Positions 24,349-34,843 of a stretch of DNA of 64,000 bases are shown here, one piece after another. Location: assembly GCA_039619475.1 (NCBI GenBank), contig CM077115.1, positions 102,422,393-102,486,392 of the forward strand, read 5' to 3'. Origin of the DNA: Icerya purchasi. Its lineage: Eukaryota > Arthropoda > Insecta > Hemiptera > Monophlebidae. Within the stretch, counting starts at the first letter, position 1. Every line of letters starts with the position of its first letter. The position numbers and the translations under genes are program-made. Under the pieces are notes generated by a model. The model was not told the DNA's origin. It did not search any database and saw nothing but the letters and a program-made list of their open reading frames with translations.

Positions 24349-24829
24349 TAACTGTTTTTTTGCATTTAATAAGTCTTTTTCATGTGCTGTTGAAGTCCGT
24401 ATAATATTTTTTCAAGGCAGATTTGTAGGTTTGTAGTGGCAGTAAGTCGATTTTATAGTAGGGTAATTGAAGTAGTCAGTACACCCAACTCCGAACGGTT
24501 TGTTTCTGTCGCGATATATCTTATGTAAGTTAGAATAGAACGTTTTGTAGTAATTTATATGACTTCTGTTGCCGCTGATTTTCACATAATATTTCAGTGC
24601 TAATAGGATTCACTGGTGTGGTTTAGTGACATTATGTTTGTTTCTACATGCAAATTACTAACTGGACTGGTACAGATCACTTCGCTGCTTATTCTGAGTG
24701 CGTTATTCTGAATTGACTTCTTAAGTGTACTTTCCGCCGTTGTGGCATAATCGCGCCGTAGTCTATTATTGATCTGACATGAATTATAGCCGTAAGAGCA
24801 TGCTTCTGTCAGATCCTCACGACTTACCA

Positions 24830-25830
24830 TGCAGCATTTTTAGCAGATTAAGAGCTTTTGTACACCTCCGTTTCGTATCTTCTATGTGTGGCTTCCAGCT
24901 TAATTTTTTATCGAATACGAGTCCCAAAAAAGTCGTTTTGTTTTAGTTAGTTATGAATGTATCTTTCAGTTTCAGCTTAATTTCGCGTACTGGAGTCCTC
25001 TTAAGTTTTGCTGGTGGAAAAAAGGAATATTCTTAGTAATGGCCCATTTTTCAATTGCCGTTATAATATTTTGTAATTTTCCTTCTATCTTATGTTATTT
25101 CCTCCTCGCATGTAAATCGCTAGATCAACTGAAAATATTGAGTAGTTAGCTGAGTATTCGATTAGATTTTGTAGATCGCTTGGAGCTAGTACGAATAGTA
25201 GAGGGCTCAATACTGATCTTTGCGGTATCCCTAATTTTTGATTTCTTTCAGCTGATAATGAGTTCCCTATTCGAACTTTAAATTTTCTATTTTGAAGAAA
25301 TGCCATGACAACTCTCGGCAAATTCCCTCTGAATCCCATCTCATGTAACGTATTTACAATTGACTCTTTGGATACATGATCAAAAGGTTTCTCTATGTCG
25401 AAAAACACGCATAGTGTATTGCTGCATAATAAAACCGTCTAGAATTTCTTGCTGCAATCTTAATATATTGTCGATATTCGACCGACCTTTCCGGAAATCA
25501 TTTAGATGGTTGTCTAGCAAGTTTTTATTTTCTACGGTCCACATTATCCGCTTCTCGCAATAATCTTTTCTAATATTTTGCACAGTGAGCATGTTAACGA
25601 TATTGGACGGTAGCTGTTGGCTTGGATCTTTGTCAGGCTTCAAGATCGGTACAATGGTGGCCTCCTTCCATAATGTAGGAATTTTGTGTAATTCCCAGAT
25701 TTGATTGAATAAATGTTGTATACATTTGATATTCTCTTCTGTAAGATTTTTTAGCATTTCCGGATGAATATTATCAGGACCAGCTGCCGACTTTTTTTGT
25801 TCTTTTACTGCGATGGTTTGACTCGTTTTT
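24830..25830 (-). pseudogene. LINE reverse transcriptase domain, broken
   Basis: Minus-strand RT in at least two frames. Visible in order: A-A-G-P-D-N-I-H-P-E-M-L-K (about 25780), W-K-E-A-T-I-V-P-I-L-K-P-D-K-D (about 25650), a decayed G-F-R-K-G block (N-D-F-R-K-G-R-S, about 25490), motif A F-F-D-I-E-K-P-F-D-H-V (about 25400; A-F-D in the family), motif B G-I-P-Q-R-S-V-L-S-P-L-L-F (about 25230; Q-G-S normally) and motif C reading S-V-D-L-A-I-Y where F-A-D-D-L is expected. The thumb F-L-G-L-V-F-D-K-K-L-S-W-K-P-H lies near 24920. The lost motif C aspartate and the frame breaks mean no activity. Confidence 0.8.
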
Positions 25831-26405
25831 ATTAGTCTGCATAGTTAGAGGTTTATGTTCACCAGATATATTGTAGTAGTGTCCAGCCATGATCTCTGCT
25901 ATGTGTTTGCTCTCATACGGTAATCTTCCGTTCGAGTTGGTTACGGCGGTGATGGTGTTGTCAATATTCTTATTCAGAATTTTTCTTATTTGATTCCATA
26001 CTGTTGCTACAGCGATTTTTGAATTTAGGTTTGAAATGAAGTTCTGCCAACACTTCTTCTTGCGTTGTATAATAATTCTTCTTGCTACAGCTGTTGCCTT
26101 TTTAAATTTCAGGAGGTTGTCGTTAATTGGGTAACGTTTATATATATTAAGGAGTTTATGTTTATTTTCAATAACCGTTCTACACTCGTGGTTTCACCTT
26201 CATAGGTCCTCAAGGTTCATTTTCCATATATGTGTTTTAGCAGAGTGCAAAACCTTTTTTAAGATTTCTTTATTTATTATATCAGGATCGGTCAAATTCA
26301 ATACCTGTTTAAGGTCTATTGAGTTTCTCAAGCTTTCCCAGTCTGCTTTACCTGTAATCCAGTTTTCATATATTTTTCTTTATTGTTGCTGATCTGATAA
26401 TAAAT

Positions 26406-27030
26406 TTATAATCTACGGGAAGTAATTGCTGTTATATAATTTTCTGCAAGATCGCCAGTGTAATATATGGCTGATGGTTGAACTCTACAGATGGTCAGAT
26501 CTATGGCTGATGTAGTACCATTGTAGATATTAAATCTTGTATTCATAATAATGATTGCAGGATCATCTAGAAATTTTTCTAATATCTGTCCTCTGTCATC
26601 AGTGTTCTCAGAACCCCATGTGATGTTATGACTATTGAAATCACCTGTTAATGTGTATGACCGCTGAAGTTGTCCGTTAATGATTTTACTTCTTTTAGAT
26701 TGATCTTCGTTATGTAAATATATTGTACATATTACAATTGGAGTGACCAGGGACAACTTTATCGCCATGGCTTGTTACACTGATTGGATCAGTATGTCCT
26801 CTTTTTTTGATACTATGGTGAGCAGCAATTAGAACTCCGCCTTTAGCGTTACCAGTCGTTATAAGATCGCTTCGAATAATGTTATAACCATTTAACTTTA
26901 CATTTTGATTAGGATTTAATTTAGTTTCCTGAAGGCACATTACAGTAGGTTCTAGATCCTGTATAAGCAATTGTAAAAATGGAAGTTTGGATTTAATACT
27001 ATTTATATTCCGCGATATTATATTTATCAT
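26406..27030 (-). pseudogene. LINE APE-type endonuclease, broken
   Basis: The start is M-I-N-I-I-S-R-N-I-N-S-I (family: W-N-I-N/V-N-G with the catalytic Asn). Then C-L-Q-E-T-K-L (catalytic Glu, about 26930) in one frame. In a second frame from 26768 it continues T-L-T-G-D-F-N-S-H-N-I-T-W-G (Asp and Asn, about 26650) and S-A-I-D-L-T-I (about 26490). The frame changes near 26760, and the final S-D-H motif appears lost. In the intact family this domain nicks target DNA to prime reverse transcription. The ATG at 27030 lies about 35 bases from the preceding ORF1 stop. Confidence 0.75.
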
Positions 27031-27064
27031 GACGCTTGAGTAGTATTAATATAATGATTTATGA

Positions 27065-27375
27065 TTCTTCCATCAGATCGGACAACTTTTCCACACTGTC
27101 CTCCTCAGAATCCATTTTTGATAAGTTTTGTAATTTGACTTTTGTTTTTAACCTTTTTAAGAACCATGTGAGAGTTCTCTTTGTATCTTTACTAAGGTGA
27201 AGTTAAATTTCTTCTATTATATATATATATATATAATTCCTTGTATGTCATCCGTTTTCCTTTTTTGTGAGTTCGATTTTATCTTTATCGCCTCTTAAGT
27301 TTTGTAGCAATCTTATGAAGTCATTTGTAGTAATGGGACACAGTCTTTTTGATAACTGAAACCACGTGCTACCTT
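27065..27375 (-). pseudogene. LINE ORF1 C-terminal fragment
   Basis: Broken minus-strand frames immediately upstream of the endonuclease ORF: F-Q-L-S-K-R-L-C-P-I-T-T-N-D-F, then L-R-G-D-K-D-K-I-E-L-T-K-K-E, and after a short (TA)n interruption T-L-T-W-F-L-K-R-L-K-T-K and D-S-E-E-D-S-V-E-K-L-S-D-L-M. The charged character and position fit a LINE ORF1 (RNA-binding) C-terminus. No zinc knuckle is visible. The assignment rests on position. Confidence 0.5.
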
Positions 27376-27678
27376 TTATATAATAAAAAAAAAAAAAAAG
27401 TACAACCAATAATTTATACCATAAGTTTTATTAAACTACCGAAACAACTTAACATACTACAGCACATATAAATAATACTTTTTTTGCGTTTCGATGGTAT
27501 TATTAAATTAGCAATATATTCTTTACACTCTTCTTCTCCCTACGGTGGGACTTCTTATTCATCAACCTGCACAGTAATAAAAAGTGTATTTATTATGTTT
27601 CCAAAAACGTGAACGCAAACGTGATTGCGGAAACGAAAACGGGACGACAAAATGTGCAATAGCGAAGAATTTGCCACA
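27376..27678. other. Junction between two LINEs
   Basis: AT-rich, with a 15-A run at about 27388-27402. No coding sequence recognised. Confidence 0.4.
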
Positions 27679-28189
27679 TTTTTTTTTTTTTTTTTTTTTT
27701 TTTTTTGGGCTCGCCAGGCATTAACCCATTCCAAAATAATAAATTAATCTATTTAAGTTAGAATCGAATACGGTTAGATACTGCGAACAAGAAAGAGACA
27801 ATTATTGGAATAACCGAAGGATGAGGAAATGTTAGTAAAAAGGAAGCACCGGGGGGGGGTATTAATTCTAAGTAGATTTGTGTATAAGATATATCGTTCA
27901 TGATATAAGGAGGAGCACTCGAGAAAAACATAGTTAGCATCACAGGAAAAGTTGTAGTTTGGGGGGTGAAGCGGGCAAAAGGGGGGTAGGTGATAGAGAA
28001 AAACGGAAACGGGAGGAGGATAGTAGGCTATGTCCGAAGCCCGAAGCGTAATCTGCACATAGAGACTATTATGGATCGGCGGAGCGAAGGAAACGAAGAG
28101 AATCATGATTTTTAGGGGAGAGCAGGTTGGATAGTCGAATAGGATGAGCTGAGGTTGAAGGAGGAAGAGGCATAAGTGTCTGCCCAAAG

Positions 28190-28685
28190 CCTTAAATGGA
28201 GCTCTTTGGAGACGGAGATGATGTTATCTGCCGGAAAAGTGTTAATAACATTGCCGTTTTGTGCAGCATTGCGAGCCAATAGATCAACATCCTCATTACC
28301 TTGTATGCCGGAGTGTCCGGGGATCCATAAAAAATCAACCTGTATGGAGTTGGTTCTGGATAGACTAGCAATGATTGCGAGGATGTGGAGAATGGTTGAT
28401 TCAAAGGATGGAGTAGGGTGTGCGGAGCAGATCGATTCTAGAACACTTCTGGCGTCAGAGATTAATAAAAGATTATTGATTTCGGACGTGGAGGAAATAT
28501 AAAGTAGAGCACAGAGAATTGCATAGGATTCGGCATAAAAGATGGAACAGTGGGGATCAAGTCTAAAGGATTCGAAATAGTTTTGTGAAGGAATTAAGAA
28601 GGATGCTCCTACTCCATGGGCGCCTTTAGATCCGTCAGTAAAAAAGCCAAGTGTGAAGGGAAGAGGAGTTGCTTTGTGTTTTAGT
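28190..28685 (-). pseudogene. RNase H domain of the I-like LINE
   Basis: A continuous minus-strand frame carries the full RNase H signature: F-F-T-D-G-S-K-G (first catalytic Asp, about 28625-28650), Y-A-E-S-Y-A-I-L (catalytic Glu, about 28525), L-I-S-D-A-R-S-V-L (second Asp, about 28445) and W-I-P-G-H-S-G-I-Q-G-N-E-D-V-D (His and final Asp, about 28280-28330). It continues through L-R-L-W-A-D to a stop near 28110, beyond which the tail C-P-L-H-P-P with C-D-A-N-Y-V-F-L-E-C (about 27930-27990) lies in another frame. In the family this domain degrades the RNA strand of the RNA-DNA hybrid. The region is intact enough to serve as the family's RNase H model. Confidence 0.85.
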
Positions 28686-28897
28686 ATTCAATATTAACAA
28701 TATTAATCGAGCACGATTTGGCCTATACAGGTAATAAAAAAAGTTTCGGTGGTGTTAGCATGTCGAAAAGATTAAGTGAAAAATAAAGAGGTTTATTTAA
28801 AGAAATGATATTTTGAGAGAAAGTGAGTAACCTTCTAGAAATATAGGACAACAGTGGGATTCTATTTGGGGAAAATCGCCATTTATACAGTATATAT

Positions 28898-29992
28898 TAT
28901 TATAAATCTCACTATTCCCGATTAGACTGTCCCTCTTACGGGAGCTATTTGTTACAGATCTGGACTATTAGTCCCTCTTTCGGAGCGCCATTTGTTGTAA
29001 ATCTACTTTTGATATCGATATTCCAACATAATTGAATAAAAAAATATAAAATAAAATATAAACCAAAATATCGGGCGCCAGAGACAAGAACGGCTTGTCA
29101 CCACCGGATAGACACTCTGCCGCGCAGAGCTCTAGGCTTTTATTACGAAAAAAAAAAAACATATATATATAATTCGCGAAAATCCGCCGTTCGAAGGCGT
29201 AGCGTGTGTCTCCGCGTTGGAGATATCACGGGCTCACCACGTGTTCAAAAAGAAGCCTTATATATAAAAAAAAACGCGTGTATTTAAATGGAATTTACAA
29301 CAAACATAAAAAAAAAACACAGGGGAAACAAGTTCCACACATTACAACAAAACCGAAAACGAAATTTTTTGTCAAAATTTGCGATATGTACGCGAAAATT
29401 CACGATGACTAGCGGTACAAAGCGATACACGTAACGACGTGCTTTTACCACTCAATTAAACGATCGACCATTATAGACTGAACAACGAATTAATTCACTC
29501 TCGTGATATCGTGCCATGCACACACGACGATCTCGGTACACGATGGGCTATTCCAAGCGACATAGTTGAATCGCTGAAATTACCCCGTACCTTACCAATT
29601 AATTCGAACGCCGTCGAATTTTCTAGAATATTTCTATATAACCCGTGTTATAACGCGACTACGGATTTCACAAACTTCCCTCAGCTCAATGTTCTCGGCT
29701 CAGCTGCTACCCGACGCGCACTCGCCTCGGACCCGTAGAGTACTCTCCACTATCGGCCGCTACCTACAATACACACGCACACAGTCTCACCTGACGCAGT
29801 CGTCTGTTCGACCGTGCCCGGGAATTTCGATTTTAGCCGATAAGCATCTCCGATACCCACTACGATCCGCGATTACGTCGAATAAAACGCGGTGTTCGAT
29901 AAATCACGAAATAAATGATTTACACAACGAAATATATTTTTATAATTCGAACACCGCTAAAAGATAGCGCTATAGGTATCGAATCCGTTACA
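28898..29992 (-). mobile_element. LTR (solo-type) insertion with repeated end and primer-site motifs
   Basis: It interrupts the LINE between codons for L-L-H-S-Y-R and N-R-I-P-L-L. On the minus strand it begins TGTAACGGATTCG (from 29992). A first LTR-type end AGATTTACAACA lies at 29004-28993, so the LTR would be 1,000 bp. ATAT flanks both sides (28894-28897 and 29993-29996), consistent with the 4-bp duplication common for Ty3/gypsy elements. Past the first end lie TGGCGCTCCGAAAGAGGGAC (28990-28971), a second LTR-type end (28961-28950), a second similar motif (28947-28929) and a third end (28909-28898). These motifs resemble a tRNA-Lys primer binding site. No gag or pol is present. The gypsy assignment is inference. 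Confidence 0.6.
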
Positions 29993-30140
29993 ATATCTAT
30001 AGGAATGTAGGAGATTGGGAGAGGAAAAGGGAAGTTGTTTTGTTAGGAATCTATATCCAAGAAGAGGGATCTGCGTAGAGATAGGGGTAGAATATGGGCC
30101 TCCGCGTGAATAGCTGTAATGGGGGTAGACCTCAGAGCCC

Positions 30141-31770
30141 CTAACAAAGGCGTGGGAACGAATTTTGAATGCGATTCAGCTTAATAAGTCGACTTTTGGT
30201 AGCGCTCCCATAAATAAAAGAGTCGTAGTCCAATTTAGAGCGAATTATATTTTTATAAAGAATAATTAAAATGCTTGGATCGCCACCCCATTCAGTAGGG
30301 GCAAGGGATTTAAGTAAGTTCAGTCTTTTAAGTGTAGTATTATGTAAGTAGTTGATATGCTCAAGATATGTGAGTCGACTGTTAAGAAAAATTCCAAGAT
30401 AACAGAAGGAATTAACTAAGGGAACTGAGAAGTTATTCAAGGAAATACTGACTGAGGATAAATTATATGGACGGTAAGTAAAGACTAGATAAGCAGATTT
30501 GGTAGGAGAAACTGAAAGATACATGTTGGAAAGAGAGCTTTCTAGCTGATGTAGTGAGTTATTAAGTCTTTCATCTGCTATAGTAATATCAAGCGAGGAT
30601 GAGTAAAATACAATGTCATCAGCAAAAAACAAGGAAGAAGAACTGGTAGAAAGGGAAGCTATTTCGAGTGTATAGATATTGAAAAGGGTGGGGCTCAAAC
30701 AAGATCCCTGTAGTAATTCACGGTAAATTCTTCTTTTAGTATCGCAAAAGGGTAAAGATAGATGAATTAAACGATTTTTTAAAAGATGGAGGATGATACA
30801 AATGAACGGCGAGGGAATATTGATGGACGACATCTTACTTTGTAATAAAGGGAGATGTACGTTATCAAAAGCCGAAGTTACATCTATAAAAGCAGCAAAG
30901 GTATATTTTTTATCTAAAAAATTTTTATATATATCGGATATGAGTGAGCATAGGCAGTCACAAGAACTTCTGCCAGGACGGAAACCAAACAAGTTATTGG
31001 GAAGTAGGTCCCTACTCGTATTTTCTAACCACCAAAGGAGCCGCCTATTTAATAAGCTTTCGAACAGTTTTCTTAAGCAGGAAGCAAGTGCTATAGGACG
31101 AAGCGAAGATGAATATTTTTTAGGAATAGGAACGATAATGAAGGAGTTCCAAGAAGGAGGTAGAAAGCCAGAGGATAAAAAAAAAAATGTATATATTAAG
31201 AAGGAATTCGAGAGATTGGTCAGAGAAATTTTTTATAACTGGATATGGGATACAGTCCAATCCTGGGAGGTATATTTTTTATCATGTAAAATTCTTTAAT
31301 GGAGAATGATGCGGTAAGGACGTGTGGTGGGGAGTAATTAGGAGAAAATGTTATAGGAGTAGTTTCATCTGTATTAGGAACATAGAGGGGAGCTATGGAC
31401 TAGATGGAGGAAATGAGCTTTTGCTTAGGAATATTATAGTGAGAAGGAGCCCAAGCCATTTTCCAAATGTCGGAGAAAGGAGTATCGTGTGAGAAAGCAG
31501 AGCAGAACTTTTTCCAAGAGTTTCTCTTGGCCATTTTGTAGATATATCTGGCTTTTGCATTAGCTTTTTTGTGTGACAAAAAAACTTGTCATGGAAGGGG
31601 ATGATCTGAAGATTCTAAATGTACGCAGACTTTCTTCAAATGCTAGCTTGCAGTTGTTATTCCACCATAAAGAAGAAGACGTGTGAGCTTTAGAGTTGGT
31701 CGAAGGAATGAGTGGAGGAGAGGATGAGGACAGACTGGAATAAATTGATTGGGTGAGACTGTTATACATA
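30141..31770 (-). pseudogene. Reverse transcriptase of the I-like LINE
   Basis: A 283-codon uninterrupted stretch (30992-30141) continues upstream in frame to about 31150. In order: linker with W-W-N-N-N-C-K-L-A-F-E-E-S (about 31660), A-P-G-L-D-C-I-S (about 31260), I-I-V-P-I-P-K-K (about 31125), L-F-G-F-R-P-G-R-S-S (about 30980), motif A A-A-F-I-D-V-T-S-A-F-D-N-V (about 30885), motif B Q-G-S-C-L-S-P-T-L-F-N-I (about 30700), motif C L-F-F-A-D-D-I-V-F-Y (about 30620), thumb F-C-Y-L-G-I-F-L-N-S-R-L-T (about 30380) and I-R-S-K-L-D-Y (about 30225). All three catalytic aspartates survive. Lesions lie upstream (A-run slippage near 31180) and just after 30141. Confidence 0.85.
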
Positions 31771-31779
31771 TTTGGATAC

Positions 31780-32388
31780 AGGATCTAAGTTAGGATGTTT
31801 CAAGGAAAGGGATTCATCGAGGGAGGATCGGAATTTGGCCCAGTCAGTTTTTTTAAGGTTCCATGCGGGAAACTGTAATGGTCTAAATTGGCTAGTAGAT
31901 GAGGTGGTAGTAAGATTAACAGTGACGGTAATAGGTATATGATCACTCCCAAAAGTGCTTCCTAAAGTGTTCCATAAGCATTGAAGACTAAAATATTAGG
32001 TGAAGAAAAGGTAAGGTCAACGGAAGGGGGGTTGAAAATTTTTTAAAAAGAGTAGGGGACTGATCGTTAAGAAGAATGATATTGTTTTCATGAATTGCAT
32101 CCACTATTGTAGCGCCATTTCTGTTAAGATGGGTGAATCCCCATAGGGGAGAATGAGCATTCCAATCTCCCCCAATAACAAAAGGTTGAGTTATAAAATC
32201 TAGGATAGTAGAAAAGGAAAAGTTATTAAGATTATAATTAGGCGGGACGTATATAGAGACAAAGTGGAAAGCCTGTGAGTAATTATTAGTTGGGATAGAT
32301 ATGTGAACTAAATTGTGATCAGTAGCGGGGGACGGGGAGGCACATTTATACATCTGCTGGACGTTCTGATATGCAGAACCTTCGACTT
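31780..32388 (-). pseudogene. Partial endonuclease of the I-like LINE
   Basis: C-terminal half of an APE-type endonuclease: V-H-I-S-I-P then V-S-I-Y-V-P-P-N (about 32240-32310), I-G-G-D-W-N-A-H-S-P-L-W-G (catalytic Asp/Asn block, about 32140-32180), I-I-L-L-N-D (about 32070) and, after a frame change near 31990, G-S-D-H-I-P-I (the terminal S-D-H motif, about 31945). The N-terminal half with the catalytic Asn and Glu is missing because the copy is 5'-truncated here. Confidence 0.8.
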
Positions 32389-32930
32389 TTTTTTTTTTAA
32401 TCATTAGCCGTTTTTATCATGTGCCCTTCTTCATATAATGTCAACATCCTCTTAAGCTTCTAGGCTGTATGAATGTTACGACGTTCGATTACCATCGCTA
32501 GATCATCATCCATGGAATACCGTCGAATTTTTAACATAAGCCAGAAAAAGCAGCGGAGCTAAATTTACATCCTCTAATGATATTTCCCCCCTGCTTAGTT
32601 CTTCACTAATTTTTAACTACAGCCACTCTGTTATCTATACAATTTTTTTTTAACCATTTATTTTGTCTACCAGCGATATTCCTGTGCCTAGCAAGTCTCT
32701 CGTAATAGTAATTGATGATTTACCGCGTCAAAGGTTTTACTAATATATCAATGAAAGTTGTAATTTCCCATTTGCCAATCTTTTATTGATGCTACTTGTT
32801 GGTACTCTTAACCAGGAGTACCTTGTCTAAATCCAAACCGATTGAAATGTAGTTCCGCTCAAATACTCTTACATTGTGCAATTTTTGTTCAGTGTAGCTA
32901 CTCAAAGTTGAATGATTATTTATTTTTTAA
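32389..32930 (-). pseudogene. Decayed LINE reverse transcriptase (RTE/CR1-like)
   Basis: A different LINE relic whose 3' A tract (32389-32399) abuts the truncated I-like copy. Reading the minus strand: R-F-G-F-R-Q-G (about 32840), S-K-T-F-D-A-V-N-H-Q-L-L-L (about 32710-32750, motif A, with a frame break before the first Asp), A-P-L-L-F-L-A-Y-V-K-N (about 32540-32570) and M-D-D-D-L-A-M-V-I-E-R-R (about 32480-32515, motif C). The protein then ends quickly at K-T-A-N-D-stop, so it is internally shortened or 3'-truncated. Not functional. Confidence 0.65.
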
Positions 32931-33411
32931 TCATCGGGCATCACTGCAACTGTGGTCGCATTGGTGGGGAAGGTGACCTATTTTTAAAAAAATGTTTATT
33001 TTTGTTAAATTTCATTGGCCATACTCTGCTGTAGTGATTTCCTCTTCCATGCCTATGATTTAGAACAATAGTTAGTGCTTGAAATAGCTAACAAAAACAA
33101 GGAAATAGCATTTGTTTTCCTTGCACTCAGCTCCTCATTATGCATCTTTTTTCAATTTTTCCAGCAGTTATTATTCTCATTGAAAATTAATCTGATAATG
33201 ACGTTGGTCCGCTGATCGAATGAACTGCATTGTCCAAAATAAAAATAAACAACCTAAAGTTTAATCTAATTTTCCATCTGTCTCTTCTCCTTGGAATTGG
33301 AAATTCATATTTGCCGTTGTCATATTATTTACTGTGCGGAACTTTAATAATTCCTGTATGGCTTTTAACAGGCACCCTTTTTTTTTTTTTTTATACACAC
33401 ACATATACATA

Positions 33412-33415
<4 letters not shown>
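32931..33415. other. Non-coding stretch, nothing recognised
   Basis: AT-rich. Ends with a 15-T run at 33378-33392 and an ACAC/ATAC stretch leading into the microsatellite. Confidence 0.4.
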
Positions 33416-33458
<43 letters not shown>

Positions 33459-33499
33459 GAGAGAGAGAAAGAGAGAGAGAAAGAGAGAGTGAGAGAGAT
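33416..33499 (+). repeat. Compound (TA)n(GA)n microsatellite
   Basis: About 19 TA units are followed by a 45-bp GA-rich array with AAAG interruptions. Confidence 0.97.
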
Positions 33500-34770
33500 T
33501 GTTCCGAACAGTACTACTATTTAAACAATTTTTACTTGTTTTTTGAAAATGTCACATTTTTTTTATTTTTTCGCTATAAAGTTTACTGCGAATAGAAGGT
33601 ACCTCAAACGGTAATATTTTCTTTATACGTTCCAGTAACCTGAAAATCAGAGACTGTTTACACTGGGCGAGTGAGCGAGAATAAAGCTGTAAAAAAAGCT
33701 AAAAGAGATGACAGAATAATAATTTTGTAGGTCTGTCGTTATTTTTTCGATTGCCGGCTCTATCTAAATAACTGTCAGTCGGTCTGCAAAGCCTACTTTC
33801 ATCATTGTCACCAGAAGAAATAGCAGCCGTTACCAAGGCGCCGCGAAATCGATTTGTGATAATTATTCTTTCGGTTCGCTCTCTTAGTCACCAGCCGAAC
33901 GAAATTTAAAACACGTATAAATATTACCGGGAATAAACCGAACAGCAGATTTTTACCGGAGTGGAAGAAAAAACGAAGTAATCTCGTCGGCGGCGGTGTA
34001 AAGTGTTCCAGTTAATCGCCGCTATTTATTTTCACAGCTAGGAACAATGTTTTCGATGGAGAAGAACTTTTGCGTCCCTTTCCGCTCGTTTTCCTCTGCA
34101 ACTGCTCTTTAACGAGTTGGGGAAAAATCTGTTACCATATTTTATACTACGCGTTTAACATTAACGAATTTGTCGGGATCCGTTCAATTACGTTGAAGGC
34201 AGATTTATTCTGCAGTATTTGTTACTCCGAGACTACATGAACGATGAATGAAATACGCTCATATTAATATAAATATAAAATCGCAGTGAAAATCATTTTA
34301 ACAGTTCCCGCTCAGTAGCTTCTGTAAACGAGAATTGTAATCGGAAGCATATTTAAATTTCTCCGTTTTCTTTAATATGCAGTTTGTTTTACAGTTCCGC
34401 AATTACATTACACATTAAAAGATTTTTAAATGATTATAAGTTTATTTTTTTAATAGGTAGAGATAGGTTCTCCTCGTGGCTGATCAGCCAATCCACTTTA
34501 ATATATATATATATAGATATTTGATTTTTATTAGTATTAGAAGTTTAAATAATGAGTTAAAAATAGGACATGGAATTTTAAGGGCCTTTATGAATCGTAG
34601 TTTACAATATTTCTACAATGCGGGGGTGTGCCTTTAATATTACAATCGTAACTATAAAATTATTTACTTCCCGCGTACATACGTATATGTTTTTTCCTTC
34701 CCTTCGGACTGCTAATTGCACCGGTTCTAGTACCAATCTTTTTTGACTCCATTGCTATCTCTCCATAGTA
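33500..34770. other. Non-coding stretch, nothing recognised
   Basis: No gene or element recognised. 33740-34200 is slightly CpG-richer. A TA run occurs at 34500-34515. Confidence 0.4.
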
Positions 34771-34800
34771 TTAGGGTAGTTCAAATATAAACCGGAATTT
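34771..34800 (+). repeat. Left terminal inverted repeat of the mariner
   Basis: Starts TTAGGGTAGTTC and pairs with 36022-36051. Confidence 0.93.
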
Positions 34801-34843
34801 CGTCATAAAAATTTTTATTTTATACTTACAGTGCTCATATTTT

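Larger units (their letters stand above)
23764..27375 (-). mobile_element. LINE with ORF1 end, endonuclease, RT and (TTGAA)n tail
   Basis: A 3.6-kb minus-strand non-LTR retrotransposon, 5'-truncated in ORF1. Order from 5' to 3': ORF1 C-terminus (27375-27065), APE-type endonuclease (27030-26406), reverse transcriptase (about 25830-24830), RT-tail connection region (about 24660-24400), Cys/His tail (24348-23950), 3' UTR and a tail of about five TTGAA units at 23764-23793. A simple-repeat tail rather than plain poly(A) is known from I-group elements. No RNase H catalytic motif is visible between the connection region and the tail. Stops and frameshifts in every domain make it inactive. It probably belongs near the I or R1 groups. 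Confidence 0.8.
27679..32388 (-). mobile_element. I-like LINE, most complete copy (about 3.6 kb plus LTR insert)
   Basis: Best reference copy of the dominant family. From 5' to 3' on the minus strand: partial endonuclease (32388-31780), linker and reverse transcriptase (31770-30141), RT-RNase H linker, RNase H (28685-28190), Cys/His tail (about 28010-27880) and a 28-base poly(A) preceded by GGCGAGCCC (27679-27709). An approximately 1.1-kb LTR-type insertion (28898-29992) interrupts the linker before RNase H. The 5' end stops in the middle of the endonuclease at the A tract of another LINE relic (32389-32399), so the copy is 5'-truncated. Frames change several times, so it is inactive, yet all RNase H and RT catalytic motifs can still be read. 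Confidence 0.85.

Noticed and set aside
28176..28502. 108-codon plus-strand frame
   Set aside because: Exact antisense of the RNase H domain with the H-S-G-I-Q-G-N motif on the minus strand.
29511..29967. Two plus-strand frames of 75 and 92 codons as a host gene
   Set aside because: They lie inside the LTR insertion and show no motifs.
30793..31299. 168-codon plus-strand frame
   Set aside because: It lies antisense to the reverse transcriptase of the I-like LINE, whose motifs read clearly on the minus strand.
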